Positions 40,370-49,076 are shown, numbered from the stretch's first letter. The stretch: DNA of 60,186 bases from Methylobacterium ajmalii (GCF_016613415.1 NZ_JACWCT010000128.1:1-60186); one strand, 5' to 3'. The notes: generated from the sequence alone by a model not told the origin. Translations and numbers: made by a program.

Positions 40370-41737
40370 TCAGGCCGGTTGCGGCAGGCCGGCCTTCTCG
40401 AGTGCCGCGTGCTGGCGGGCGGCGAGATCGTCGAGGGAGAAGCGGTCGATCTGCGCCTCGAAGAGGCGGTGGTAGTTCAATTCCGAGCGCAGGTGCAGGA
40501 AAACCGCGCCGAGGCCCACCGCGGCCCGGTCCATGAACACGAATTCCCGCGGCACCGTGACGGGCCCGCGCTCCTTGAGGGCACGGTGAACCTCGAAGGC
40601 CTGGCGGCGGCCGTACTCGCTCGGCTTGACGCCGTCCGCCACCGTGCGGACCCGGTCCTCTAGCAGCGGCCCGTAGATGAAGCGGGCCCAGATGTTGAGG
40701 GTGTCGACGAGGTCGCGGGTGAGGTTGCGGAACCCCCAGCTTTCGTAGGCGTGGACGACGCGCGCCTGGTCGTCGTGCAGGAGCCCCTTGTAGAGGTCGA
40801 CCACGCCGCCGACGAAGCGGGGGTGGAAGATGCGGATGCAGCCGTAATCGAGCAGGTTGATGCCCTGCGGCTCGCCGCCCTCGGAGAAGACCGTGTAGTT
40901 GCCCAGGTGCGGGTCGCCGTGGATCACCGCGGCACGGCTGAAGGGGTGCCACCAGGCCTGGAACATCGCGTGGGCGAGGCGGTTGCGCACCTCCAGCGGC
41001 CCGCCGGTGAAGTTCAGGATCTTCTCGCCCTCGAGCCAGCCCTGCGTGAGCAGGCGCCTGGTCGAGAGGTCGGGGAAGACGACCGGGACCCGCACCGTCT
41101 CGACGCCCTGGAGCACGTCGGCGTAGAGGGCGGCGTTCCGGGCCTCGCGGGTGTAGTCGAGCTCCTCCCGGACCCGGTCGCCGATCTCCTTGGCGATCTC
41201 GCGGGTGTCGATCACCGCGCTGATACGCCGGTGCAGGGCGAAGGCGAGCTCGAGCTGCTTGAGGTCCGCCTCGACGGCGGATTGCATGTCCGGGTACTGC
41301 AGCTTGCAGGCGAGCGCCACGCCGTCCAGCGTCTCGGCCCGGTGGACCTGGCCGAGGGAGGCGGCCGCCGCCGGGCGCAGGTCGAACGCGCCGAAGCGCT
41401 CCTTCCATTGCGGTCCCAGCTCGGCGGCCATGCGGCGCTTGACGAAGGCCGCGCCCATCGGCGGCGCCTCGGATTGCAGCTTCTGCAGCTCGGCGGCGTA
41501 TTCGGGCGGCAGCAGGTCCGGCACGGTGGCGAGCAGCTGCGCCACCTTCATGATCGGCCCCTTGAGGCCGCCCAGCGCCTGGGCGAGGGCGGCGGCGCTG
41601 GACACGTCCTCGCCCTTGCGGCCGAGGAGCCGCGCGCCGGCCATCCGGGCGGCGACGCCGCCCACGTTGGCGCCGACCTTCGCGTAGCGGGCGGCGCGGG
41701 CGGAGAAGCGATTGGCTTCGCTGTCGGAGGCGGACAT
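40370..41737 (-). CDS. ABC1/AarF/UbiB atypical kinase-like protein
   Basis: 455 residues. Family motifs in order: KxGQ-equivalent LKGPIMKVAQLLATVPDLLPPEYAAELQKLQSEAPPM (residues ~58-95), the AAAASLGQVHRAETLDG Ala/Gly-rich loop, KLQYPDM (ATP-lysine), the EELDYTREARN motif, VIHGDPHLGNYTV (catalytic Asp/Asn) and LLDYGCIR (DFG equivalent, here DYG). Such proteins support ubiquinone biosynthesis by an ATPase activity. This version lacks the C-terminal membrane helices of UbiB, resembling the ADCK/AarF branch, so its role in quinone metabolism is inferred only. Confidence 0.88.
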   Translation of the reverse strand: MSASDSEANRFSARAARYAKVGANVGGVAARMAGARLLGRKGEDVSSAAALAQALGGLKGPIMKVAQLLATVPDLLPPEYAAELQKLQSEAPPMGAAFVKRRMAAELGPQWKERFGAFDLRPAAAASLGQVHRAETLDGVALACKLQYPDMQSAVEADLKQLELAFALHRRISAVIDTREIAKEIGDRVREELDYTREARNAALYADVLQGVETVRVPVVFPDLSTRRLLTQGWLEGEKILNFTGGPLEVRNRLAHAMFQAWWHPFSRAAVIHGDPHLGNYTVFSEGGEPQGINLLDYGCIRIFHPRFVGGVVDLYKGLLHDDQARVVHAYESWGFRNLTRDLVDTLNIWARFIYGPLLEDRVRTVADGVKPSEYGRRQAFEVHRALKERGPVTVPREFVFMDRAAVGLGAVFLHLRSELNYHRLFEAQIDRFSLDDLAARQHAALEKAGLPQPA

Positions 41738-41869
41738 GCGGGACGGGGCTCGTGCGAGGATGCGCGCGGACGGGGCCGGGCGCCGGACTTGGAGCCTAGA
41801 TAAGCCCGCGCTCCCGCACCGCCAGGGCGACCGGACAGCGCGGGGCGCCGCCCGTCCGCCTGCAGGGGC

Positions 41870-41923
41870 TCACGACTGGCGCAGGGCCGCGCGCAGGACC
41901 CGCACCATCTCCTCGATGGCGCC
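41870..41923 (-). pseudogene. Conserved-looking in-frame extension beyond the regulator's stop codon
   Basis: Directly after the TAA at 41924-41926, the same frame reads GAIEEMVRVLRAALRQS and then TGA at 41870-41872. This amphipathic helix is what CsoR/FrmR-family proteins carry as their third, C-terminal helix. It looks like the lost end of the regulator gene, cut off by a single nonsense codon (for example GAA to TAA). Confidence 0.6.
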
Positions 41924-42181
41924 TTAGCGATCGTCGGATTTCGCCGCGTAGTCGACCGAGGCGTCGAGGTGCGAGCTGATGAGCTGCAGCACCGCCTCGC
42001 GCACCGCGGCCGTGATGGCGTTCATCTGCTGCACCTCGTCGAGGCAGTAGCGGTCCTCCTGGACCATCGCCTGGAGGCCGCGCACCTGTCCCTCGATGCG
42101 CTTGAGGCGCTGCAGGATCGGCTTCTTCTCCTCGTCGGTGCGGCGCACATGGAGCCGGCCGTCGACGTATTGGTAATCCAT
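41924..42181 (-). CDS. CsoR/RcnR/FrmR-family (DUF156) transcriptional repressor, probably C-terminally truncated
   Basis: 85 residues. DUF156 core: KKPILQRLKRIEGQVRGLQAMVQEDRYCLDEVQQMNAITAAVREAVLQLISSHLDA. The sensor Cys46 and His71 are 25 residues apart, as Cys35/His60 of FrmR and RcnR. The fourth position (His+4) is Ser, not the Cys of CsoR or His of RcnR, which argues against copper or nickel/cobalt sensing and leaves a FrmR-like (formaldehyde) or other role open. The C-terminal helix is missing because of an in-frame TAA. AAGG at about -9 is the ribosome site. A CCCCGACCGGGG palindrome (42192-42203) just upstream could be an operator. Confidence 0.82.
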   Translation of the reverse strand: MDYQYVDGRLHVRRTDEEKKPILQRLKRIEGQVRGLQAMVQEDRYCLDEVQQMNAITAAVREAVLQLISSHLDASVDYAAKSDDR

Positions 42182-42552
42182 GGCGTGCCTTCCCCGACCG
42201 GGGGTCCGCTCGTCCGGGAGGGCGCGGGCGGCCCGGGCGATGTCGGGTCTGGTGAGTGATCGCCGCCCTATCCCTGAGGAACGGCAACCGTTCTTACATG
42301 CCGATCGGGCAGGTCAAGCTCAATCTTGGCCGCTCGGCTGGGCGCCCCCGGTTCCTTTGGGCTAACTCTCGTCGTGGGTGATCGGGGGAGCGGTCCCCTG
42401 CTCGCGCTTCGCGCCCGGTCCCGCCGGGTGGGGCCCGGCACCGGCTCCCTCCCGAGGGCTCGAACGCCGTGAAGTGGAACCGGTCCCGGCCGTGGAGGGA
42501 CGGGCTCTCGCGCAGCAACAGGAGCGCATCCGGCCGGCACGGCCTGAAAACG
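42182..42552. other. Intergenic region upstream of the DUF156 regulator
   Basis: 371 bases without a believable gene. The left end has the regulator's ribosome site and the GC-rich palindrome at 42192-42203, a possible operator because DUF156 repressors bind G/C tracts. The rest shows no feature I can name. Confidence 0.4.
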
Positions 42553-42588
42553 AAAAAACCGGGCTACGGCTTGCGCCGCTCCCGGTTC
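42553..42588 (-). terminator. Rho-independent terminator of the tRNA-Ala transcript
   Basis: AACCGGG (42557-42563) pairs with CCCGGTT (42581-42587), with an inner CGGC/GCCG stem and a TTGC loop. On the minus strand six T residues (42553-42558) follow. It lies 47 bp downstream of the first tRNA. Confidence 0.88.
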
Positions 42589-42633
42589 GTCCCACCCCGA
42601 TCAAAGTCGAGGCCGGTATCCACCAAAGAAGGT

Positions 42634-42710
<77 letters not shown>

Positions 42711-42819
42711 GCCGTGAGCGGGCATATGTCATATCGCCGGAGCGATGTCACTACCCGGTGGCCTTCGCCACCTGACCTCTTCATCCGACCAACCCAGCGT
42801 TAACCACGCGAGGCAGGCC

Positions 42820-42895
<76 letters not shown>

Positions 42896-42910
42896 GTCCG
42901 AGGCGGGTGC

Positions 42911-42940
42911 CTTGTAGGCCGGCCCTTCTCAGCCTGTCAA
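42911..42940 (-). promoter_or_regulatory. Sigma-70-type promoter of the tRNA-Ala pair
   Basis: On the minus strand TTGACA (42940-42935) is followed after 17-18 nt by CTACAA/TACAAG (42917-42911). The predicted start is about 10 nt before the tRNA 5' end at 42895. A consensus -35 with ideal spacing fits a strong stable-RNA promoter. Confidence 0.75.
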
Positions 42941-43004
42941 TTCCCTTGGTGGCACGGCCGCGTCGCGACTGCGCGCGGGCGCCCCGGGCTCGCACGGACC
43001 ACGC

Positions 43005-43292
43005 ATGCGCTCGATCCTCTGGCTCATCGACAACATCATCACGCTCTACGTGTACCTCCTGATCGCCAGCGCCGTGCTGAGCTGGCTGGTGACCTTCAAC
43101 GTGGTCAACGTGCGCAACCCGATCGTCTCGCAGATCGGGGAGTTCCTGTTCCGGGTGACCGAGCCGGCCCTGCGGCCGATCCGGCGCATCCTGCCCAACC
43201 TCGGCGGCATCGACATCTCGCCGATCATCCTGGTGCTGGGCCTGTTCTTCCTGCGCAACCTAATGTTCGAGCTGCTCGCCGGCCTGGCGTAG
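43005..43292 (+). CDS. YggT family membrane protein
   Basis: 95 residues, two membrane helices (LYVYLLIASAVLSWLVTF and IDISPIILVLGLFFLRNLMF) joined by the conserved VTEPALRPIRRILPNLGG loop. YggT proteins are linked to cell division/osmotic-shock robustness in bacteria and chloroplasts; the mechanism is unclear. It is followed after 7 bp by DUF167, the usual partner order. Confidence 0.93.
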   Translation: MRSILWLIDNIITLYVYLLIASAVLSWLVTFNVVNVRNPIVSQIGEFLFRVTEPALRPIRRILPNLGGIDISPIILVLGLFFLRNLMFELLAGLA

Positions 43293-43299
43293 GCCGGCG

Positions 43300-43617
43300 A
43301 TGGACGCCCGGCCCTGGCGGGCGACCGCCGGGGGGATCGAGGTCCGGGTCCGGGCCACCCCGCGCGGCGGGCGCGATGCCCTCGACGGCATCGAGACCCG
43401 GGACGACGGATTGCCCGTGCTGAAGGTACGGGTGCGGGCGGCGCCGGAGGACGGCGCCGCCAATGCCGCGATCCGGGACGTGCTGCGGCGCGCGCTCGGC
43501 CTCCCGGCCTCGGCGGTGACGCTCGCGGCCGGCGCCACGGCCCGGATCAAGCTTTTCCGCATCACCGGCGACGGACCGGCTCTCGCGCGACGTCTCGAGA
43601 CCCTGACCGATCCCTGA
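43300..43617 (+). CDS. DUF167 (YggU-like) protein
   Basis: 105 residues: EVRVRATPRGGRDALDGIE, then LKVRVRAAPEDGAANAAIRDVLRRALGLPASAVTLAAGATARIKLFRITGD. This is the complete DUF167 fold with its RAxPxDGxAN motif and the G.tsR.K strand (here ATARIK). Function unknown. It is translated together with the YggT gene. Confidence 0.93.
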   Translation: MDARPWRATAGGIEVRVRATPRGGRDALDGIETRDDGLPVLKVRVRAAPEDGAANAAIRDVLRRALGLPASAVTLAAGATARIKLFRITGDGPALARRLETLTDP

Positions 43618-43814
43618 TCCGGGACACCGCACGTCCCTCCGACCCCGGGCTCCCTTCGGACCCTTGGGCTGCGGTGGGGCTTGACCGTGGGGCGGGGCTG
43701 ACCCTCAAATCCCCGTCGACGTCACCGGCCGGCCCCGTCCCGGCCGCACGGAACGAATCCCGGAGCCTGCCCGGCGCCCGCGCGCCCGGCGGGCTCTTGC
43801 ACGAGAGGGCGACG

Positions 43815-44861
43815 ATGAAGACCAATCCGGGCCGTTTCTTCGAGGATTTCCGCCTCGGGGAGACCATCCGCCACGCCACGCCGCGCACCGTGACCACGGG
43901 CGACGTGGCGCTCTACACCGCGCTCTACGGCCCGCGCTTCGCGGTGCAGTCCTCGGACGCCTTCGCGTCGGCCTTCGGCTACGCCCGAGCCCCCCTCGAC
44001 GACCTGCTGGTCTTCCACGTCGTGTTCGGCAAGACCGTGCCGGACATCTCGCTCAACGCGGTCGCCAATCTCGGCTACGCCGAGGGGCGCTTCCTGCGGC
44101 CGGTCTATCCGGGCGAGACCCTGAACACGGTCTCGGAGGTGATCGGCCTCAAGGAGAGCTCGAACCGCCAGACCGGCGTGGTCTATGTCCGGTCCACCGG
44201 CACCGACGCCGCCGGGCAAGCGGTGCTGAGCTATTGCCGCTGGGTGCTGGTGCGCAAGCGCGACCCGGAGGCGGTCATCGCTGTCGAGGCCGTGCCGACG
44301 CTGGCCAAGGCGGTGGCGCCCGAGGAACTGGCCGCCGCCCTGCCGCCCCTGGACGCGGCCGCCTACGATCTCGGCCTCGCCGGCAGCCCGCACCGCCTCG
44401 GCGACTACGCGGTGGGCGAGCGCATCGACCACGTCGACGGCATGACCGTCGAGGAGGCCGAGCACCAGATCGCCACCCGGCTGTTCCAGAACACCGCCAA
44501 GGTCCATTTCGACGGCTTTGCGGCCAAGGACACCCGCTTCGGCAAGCGGCTGATCTATGGCGGCCACGTCATCTCGCTCGCCCGGGCACTCAGCTTCAAC
44601 GGGTTCGGCAACGCCTTCTCGATCGCCGGCATCAATGCCGGCCGCCACGTCGCGCCGCTGTTTGCCGGCGACACGGTCTATGCCTGGAGCGAGGTCCTGG
44701 CGGTGGCGGAGCTTCCCGGGCGCGACGATGTCGGGGCGCTGCGCCTGCGCACCGTCGCGACCAAGAACCAGCCCTGCGCCGCCTACCCGGACAAGGCGGG
44801 GGAGGGCTACGACCCGGCGGTGATCCTCGACCTCGATTACTGGGCGCTGATGCCGCGCTGA
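43815..44861 (+). CDS. Mesaconyl-CoA (2-methylfumaryl-CoA) hydratase, tandem MaoC protein
   Basis: 348 residues from ATG 43815. Two MaoC hot-dog domains: N-terminal FFEDFRLGETIRHATPRTVTTGDVALYTALYGPRFAVQSSD...LVFHVVFGKTVPDISLNAVANLGYAEGRFL and C-terminal GDYAVGERIDHVDGMTVEEAEHQIATRLFQNTAKVHFD...LIYGGHVISLARALSFNG. These match my memory of the mesaconyl-CoA hydratase of the ethylmalonyl-CoA pathway, which hydrates mesaconyl-CoA to beta-methylmalyl-CoA and is needed for glyoxylate regeneration during C1/C2 growth. Symbols mcd and meaC are both used, so none is assigned. The gene stands alone, with a hairpin after its stop. Confidence 0.88.
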   Translation: MKTNPGRFFEDFRLGETIRHATPRTVTTGDVALYTALYGPRFAVQSSDAFASAFGYARAPLDDLLVFHVVFGKTVPDISLNAVANLGYAEGRFLRPVYPGETLNTVSEVIGLKESSNRQTGVVYVRSTGTDAAGQAVLSYCRWVLVRKRDPEAVIAVEAVPTLAKAVAPEELAAALPPLDAAAYDLGLAGSPHRLGDYAVGERIDHVDGMTVEEAEHQIATRLFQNTAKVHFDGFAAKDTRFGKRLIYGGHVISLARALSFNGFGNAFSIAGINAGRHVAPLFAGDTVYAWSEVLAVAELPGRDDVGALRLRTVATKNQPCAAYPDKAGEGYDPAVILDLDYWALMPR

Positions 44862-44871
44862 GGCAGTTTCC

Positions 44872-44898
44872 GCGGGCGCCGGCGAGGACGGCGCCCGC
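44872..44898. terminator. Stem-loop after the mesaconyl-CoA hydratase gene
   Basis: GCGGGCGCCG (44872-44881) and CGGCGCCCGC (44889-44898) pair perfectly, loop GCGAGGA. No T-run follows, so termination may need Rho or the hairpin may protect the mRNA end. Confidence 0.55.
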
Positions 44899-45026
44899 TC
44901 CCGCCGTCGGGCCGGCCGTTCTCGGCAGGAGCGGTCGGGATGAGCCGGCAACACCATCGTGCCGTGACGTAACGCGTCGTTCATCGGTCGTCGGTAAGAT
45001 CTGTCCAGGAACGATCGGACGACCCC

Positions 45027-46313
45027 ATGCTGACGCGCTTTTCCCGCAAAGACGGATTTCTCGAACTTCTGGCGACGCGCGCCGGTGTGGGGCTCTGGGA
45101 GGTCATCCCGTTCAAGGGCGACCTGACCCATCCGAAGACCAAAGTGACCTGGACGCCGGAATTCCGGCGTGTCGTCGGCTACAAGACGATCGAGGACTAC
45201 CCGGACACCCTGGAATCCTGGTCGAGCCGGATCTACTCCGAGGATGTCGAGCGGATCATGAGCGCCTTCGCGGCGGCGATCAAGGACGTCAAGAACCAGG
45301 GTGCCTACGACGTCCGCTACCGGATCGTGATGCCGGACGGGACGCCGCGCTGGTTCCGCGCCACGGGCGGCGCCGCCTACGACGCCAACGGCGTTCCGGT
45401 CCGGATCTGCGGCTCGCTCGTCGACATCGACGAGGAGACGACCATCAAGCTGCGCGACGAGGAACGGGCCAGGCGCCTGGAGGAACTGGTCGCCGGCTTC
45501 ACCCGGGATTCCTCGGCCCTGCTTGCCGCCCTGTCGAACGCCGCCGCCGAGATGAACGGCGCGGCCTCCTCGATGGCCGGCACGGCGAGCCAGACCAGCG
45601 CCCGCTCGACGGAGGTCGCGGGGTCGGCCCAGCAGACGTCGAGCAACATCGGCACCGTCGCGGCGGCCTCCGAGGAACTCGGCAGCTCGGTCAACGAGAT
45701 CGGCCGCCAGGTCCAGGGCTCGGCGAGCCTCGCCGAGGCGGCCGTGGTCGAGGCGGATTCAACCGCGCGCCTGGTGCAGGAATTGAGCGGCGCGGTGAGC
45801 AAGATCGGCGACGTGGTGAGCCTGATCTCGTCGATCGCCGGGCAGACCAACCTCTTGGCGCTCAACGCCACCATCGAGGCGGCGCGGGCCGGCGAGGCAG
45901 GCCGCGGCTTCGCGGTCGTCGCCGCCGAGGTGAAGGAACTCGCCAACCAGACCGCCAAGGCGACCGACGAGATCTCGGCGCAGATCTCCCGGATCCAGGA
46001 TTCGACCGCCCAGGCGGTCTCGGCGATCGGCGGGTTCGGCGCGCGGATCCGCGAGATCAGCAGCGTCACGACCACCATCGCCGCCGCGGTCGAGGAGCAG
46101 AACGCCGCGACCCAGGAGATCGTCCGCAACGTCGCCCAGGCGGCCGCCGGCGCCGGCGACGTGATGGCCGGCACCGCCGGCGTCTCGGCCTCGGCCGCCG
46201 AGACCGGCGAGACCGCGACGCGGGTGATGAGCGCCTCGTCGCAGGTCTCCGAGCGCTCGCGCGAGCTGAACGCCCAGACGGAGGCCTTCCTGCGCAGCAT
46301 GCGGGCGGCCTGA
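45027..46313 (+). CDS. Soluble PAS-domain methyl-accepting chemotaxis protein
   Basis: 428 residues with no membrane segment. Residues ~15-140 form a PAS/PAC fold (GVGLWEVIP, WTPEFRRVVGYKTIEDYPDTLESWSSRIYSEDVERI, DVRYRIVMPDGTPRWFRATGGAAYDANG). A long coiled-coil signalling domain follows, with the hairpin tip ISSIAGQTNLLALNATIEAARAGEAGRGFAVVAAEVKELANQTAKATDEI. It is a cytoplasmic sensor of redox, light or a small ligand, feeding a CheA kinase. No che genes are near. The related but membrane-bound receptor at 59019 shares the EEL(G)..V.EIGRQVQGS segment. Confidence 0.93.
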   Translation: MLTRFSRKDGFLELLATRAGVGLWEVIPFKGDLTHPKTKVTWTPEFRRVVGYKTIEDYPDTLESWSSRIYSEDVERIMSAFAAAIKDVKNQGAYDVRYRIVMPDGTPRWFRATGGAAYDANGVPVRICGSLVDIDEETTIKLRDEERARRLEELVAGFTRDSSALLAALSNAAAEMNGAASSMAGTASQTSARSTEVAGSAQQTSSNIGTVAAASEELGSSVNEIGRQVQGSASLAEAAVVEADSTARLVQELSGAVSKIGDVVSLISSIAGQTNLLALNATIEAARAGEAGRGFAVVAAEVKELANQTAKATDEISAQISRIQDSTAQAVSAIGGFGARIREISSVTTTIAAAVEEQNAATQEIVRNVAQAAAGAGDVMAGTAGVSASAAETGETATRVMSASSQVSERSRELNAQTEAFLRSMRAA

Positions 46314-46390
46314 CCGGGCCCCGCCGCGGCCCGCCCTCATCCCGCTGTCGTCCCCGAGGACCGGTGCGCCCGCGCGCCGGTCCCGCGGCG

Positions 46391-46849
46391 TCAGGCGTCG
46401 GTCCGGGCGGCGGTGAAGCGGCGGAACGCCTCCAGGGTCTCGCGGCTGACGTGGTGCTCGATGCCCTCGGCGTCGCAGCGCGCCACGTCGGGGCTGACGC
46501 CGAGCGCCAGCAGGAACGACTCGACGATGCGGTGGCGCTCCCGCGCCTCCGCGGCCAGCGTCCGGCCGGCCTCGGTGAGGAAGACCCCGCGATAGGGCCG
46601 CTGCTGCACCAGCCCGTCCTCGGCCAGGCGCTTGAGCATCTTGGCCACCGTCGGCTGGGCGACGCCGAGGCGGGCCGCGATGTCGACTTGGCGCGCCTCG
46701 CCGCCGTCGCCGATCAGGTCGGCGATCAGCTCGACGTAATCCTCGACCAGCTCGAGCCGGCGCGCCTCGCGCACCTGCCGGAAGCCGGCGGAATGCGCCT
46801 CGGCATCGACCAGGGCGGCGGGCTCGGGCGGGCGGTCGGTGTCCTGCAT
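46391..46849 (-). CDS. mntR: Manganese-responsive DtxR-family regulator MntR
   Basis: 152 residues from ATG 46849. Winged HTH: EDYVELIADLIGDGGEARQVDIAARLGVAQPTVAKMLKRLAEDGLVQQRPYRGVFLTEAG (residues ~37-95). The metal-binding/dimer region has RHRIVESFLLALGVSPDVARCDAEGIEHHVSRETLEAF, with the EHHVS motif typical of MntR. It represses manganese uptake or activates export depending on Mn. No Mn transporter gene is adjacent, so its targets lie elsewhere. It is 151 bp downstream of the LysR gene, same strand. Confidence 0.9.
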   Translation of the reverse strand: MQDTDRPPEPAALVDAEAHSAGFRQVREARRLELVEDYVELIADLIGDGGEARQVDIAARLGVAQPTVAKMLKRLAEDGLVQQRPYRGVFLTEAGRTLAAEARERHRIVESFLLALGVSPDVARCDAEGIEHHVSRETLEAFRRFTAARTDA

Positions 46850-47000
46850 GGGGTGGGGTCGTCCGCCTCGTTCGCTGGCTCGGGGTGACGCAGTCTTACC
46901 CGAGGACGGGCCGGGTGTGCAGGGCCCCGGACCCGGCGATCCCCCGCGGCGGGCGGGCGTCCTAGGCAGACTTGCGTTGGCGGGCCAACGCTTCGCCCGC

Positions 47001-47954
47001 TCAAATTCTTGTTGTGTCGCAGATTTTCGGCGCCGAACCGGCGACCGCTTCGGCGAAATCCGCTGAGGCCCCCGGCAGCCGCAGGTCGGCGACGAAATCC
47101 TGTGCGAACGGGGGGAGGGCGGCGAGGTCCCGTACGCAGATCGTGAGGTCGCGCACCGCCCAGGGGTCATCGAGGGCGACCGGGGCGATCGCCATGGTGC
47201 GGGCGGCCCGGCGCGCGGTCGTCTCCGGCACGATGCCGAGGCCGACGCCGCACTCGACCAGGCGGCAGACCGCGTCGAAGCCGCGCAGCTGCACCCGCAG
47301 GCGCAGGGGCTGGCCGCTGCGTCCGGCCTTGGCGGCGAGGAAGCGGGTGAGCGCGCTCGCCCGGTCGAGCCCGACGAGGTCGTGGCCCAGCACCTCCGCG
47401 AAGGGCACGGACGGCCGCGCCGCCAGCGGGTGGCCCGCCGCCACCACCAGGACGAAGCGGTCGCGGCGGAACGGGTAGGTCTCGAGGCTGCCGGTCTCGA
47501 CCGTGCCGGCGACGAGGCCGAGATCCGCCGCACCTTCCGCCACGAGACCGACGATCTCGTCGGAGAGCCGCTCCTCGATGTCGACGCTCACCCCCGGATG
47601 CCGGGCGAGGTAGGCCGAGAGCACCTCCGGCAGGAACTCGGTCAGGGCGTTGGTGTTCGACAGGACGCGGATCTGCCCTGCAGCCCCGCCCGCGAAGGCG
47701 GCAAGGTCGCCCTGCAGGCGCTCGACGTTGCCGAGGATCTGGCGGGCGTGGGCCAGCAGCGTGCGCCCGGCGGGGGTCGGCGTGACGCCGAGCCGGGCCC
47801 GGACCAGCAGGGCGGCGCCGAGCGACGCCTCCATGGTGCGGATGCGGTGGCTCGCCGCGGCAAGCGCCAGGTTCGCCCGGTTCGCCCCGTGGGTGATCGA
47901 TCCCGCCTCGACGACGTGGCGAAACAGGCTGAGATCGACGAGATCGAAGTGCAT
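47001..47954 (-). CDS. LysR-family transcriptional regulator
   Basis: 317 residues from ATG 47954. HTH: MHFDLVDLSLFRHVVEAGSITHGANRANLALAAASHRIRTMEASLGAALLVRARLGVTPTPAG (residues 1-63), then the periplasmic-binding-like effector domain (IRVLSNTNALTEFLPEVLSAYLARHPGVSVDIEERLSDEIVGLVAEGAADLGLV). It is divergent from sdhC across a 283-bp gap, the normal place for a LysR target promoter, so control of sdhCDAB is possible. The effector is unknown. Confidence 0.92.
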   Translation of the reverse strand: MHFDLVDLSLFRHVVEAGSITHGANRANLALAAASHRIRTMEASLGAALLVRARLGVTPTPAGRTLLAHARQILGNVERLQGDLAAFAGGAAGQIRVLSNTNALTEFLPEVLSAYLARHPGVSVDIEERLSDEIVGLVAEGAADLGLVAGTVETGSLETYPFRRDRFVLVVAAGHPLAARPSVPFAEVLGHDLVGLDRASALTRFLAAKAGRSGQPLRLRVQLRGFDAVCRLVECGVGLGIVPETTARRAARTMAIAPVALDDPWAVRDLTICVRDLAALPPFAQDFVADLRLPGASADFAEAVAGSAPKICDTTRI

Positions 47955-48237
47955 GGCGCCCCCGCGAGGCGTCCGGCGGCCCTGTCTTCGGCCGAACGTT
48001 TCGCCGACCACGAAGGTAGACCGGGGCGGACCACGATGACCAGGGGCGGGTTTGGCCTTCGCGGTTCGCGAAGGCTGGGTCAACGAGAATCGCATTGCGA
48101 ACTGGACGCATTCCAGAGAGACAGGTCGCGGCTTGTGTCACGCGTGTGGACCGGCGGCCACGTTGCGCTCGCGCGGCGGAGCCGATAGGTGACCCAGTTT
48201 AGAGCCGGTACAGACCAGGAATCGTTCGAGGATCACG
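47955..48237. promoter_or_regulatory. Divergent LysR / sdhC control region
   Basis: 283 bases without a gene. It includes GAGAATCGCATTGCGAACTGG (at about 48088-48108), AT-richer than its surroundings and a candidate promoter or regulator site, and short inverted pairs such as TTCGCGGTTCGCGAA (48057-48071). I cannot define the LysR (T-N11-A) box with confidence. Confidence 0.4.
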
Positions 48238-48657
48238 ATGGCGGACACCGCAAGGCCCACCAACCCCGCCGGCAGGCCGGTCGTGCGACCGCTCTCGCCC
48301 CATCTCCAGATCTACCGCTGGACCTGGACCATGGCGATGTCGGTGGCCCACCGCATCACCGGCGTCGCGCTCTACGGCGGCACGGCGTTGCTCGCGCTCT
48401 GGCTGGTCGCGCTCGCCGCGGGCCCCGGCGCCTACGGCCCGGTGGCGTGGTTCTTCGGCTCGATCCTCGGGCGGCTGATCCTGTTCGTCTATACCTGGAT
48501 CCTGCTGCACCACATGCTCGGCGGAATCCGCCACCTGGTCTGGGATTTCGGCCACGGCATGGAGCCCGGCACCCGCATCGCGATGGCGCGCCTCACCCTG
48601 GTGGGCTCGACCGCGCTAACGCTGGTGATCTGGTTCGTCGCCCTGCTGGCCCGCTGA
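48238..48657 (+). CDS. sdhC: Succinate dehydrogenase cytochrome b556 subunit
   Basis: 139 residues. RPLSPHLQIYRWTWTMAMSVAHRITGVALY is the SdhC signature, with the conserved SxxHRxTG; its His region serves heme b and quinone. Three membrane helices follow (ALLALWLVALAAGP, FGSILGRLILFVYTWILLHHMLGGIRHLVWDFGHG, LVGSTALTLVIWFVALLA). It anchors complex II in the inner membrane. First gene of sdhCDAB; 17 nt to sdhD. Confidence 0.97.
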   Translation: MADTARPTNPAGRPVVRPLSPHLQIYRWTWTMAMSVAHRITGVALYGGTALLALWLVALAAGPGAYGPVAWFFGSILGRLILFVYTWILLHHMLGGIRHLVWDFGHGMEPGTRIAMARLTLVGSTALTLVIWFVALLAR

Positions 48658-48674
48658 AGAGGGAGACCGACACG

Positions 48675-49076
48675 ATGGCCGAACCCCGTCCCTCGATCCG
48701 CACCGCCCGCGCCCGCATCAGCGGCCTGGGACCGGCGCATCACGGCACCCGCGAGTGGTGGATGCACCGCGTCACCGCGGTCGCCAACGTGCCCCTCGTC
48801 CTCGCCTTCGTGGTGATCGTCGCCATGATGGCCGGCCGGCCCTACCCGGAGGCGGCCGCCCTGGTGTCGCACCCGCTGGTGGCGATCCTGCTCATCCTTG
48901 GCGTCCTCTCGGTCACCAACCACATGCGGATGGGCCTGCAGATCGTCATCGAGGACTACGTCCACGACAAGGGCCTGCGCATCGCCGCGGTCATCGCCAA
49001 CAACTTCTACTGCGTCGTCGTCGCGGTCGCCTGCCTCTACGCCATCGTGCGCGTGAGCCTGCGGGCCTTCGTGTAA
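48675..49076 (+). CDS. sdhD: Succinate dehydrogenase membrane anchor subunit
   Basis: 133 residues from ATG 48675. ISGLGPAHHGTREWWMHRVTAVANVPLVLAFVVIVAMM is the SdhD start of alphaproteobacteria. Two more helices are VAILLILGVLSVTNHMRMGLQIVIEDYVHDKGLR (heme-ligand His in the NHMRMG region) and NFYCVVVAVACLYAIVRVSL. With SdhC it forms the quinone-reducing site. Confidence 0.95.
   Translation: MAEPRPSIRTARARISGLGPAHHGTREWWMHRVTAVANVPLVLAFVVIVAMMAGRPYPEAAALVSHPLVAILLILGVLSVTNHMRMGLQIVIEDYVHDKGLRIAAVIANNFYCVVVAVACLYAIVRVSLRAFV

Noticed and set aside
42268..42540. Open frames between the DUF156 regulator and the tRNA terminator
   Set aside because: No domain, no ribosome site, Arg/Pro-rich composition, and conflicting frames on both strands.
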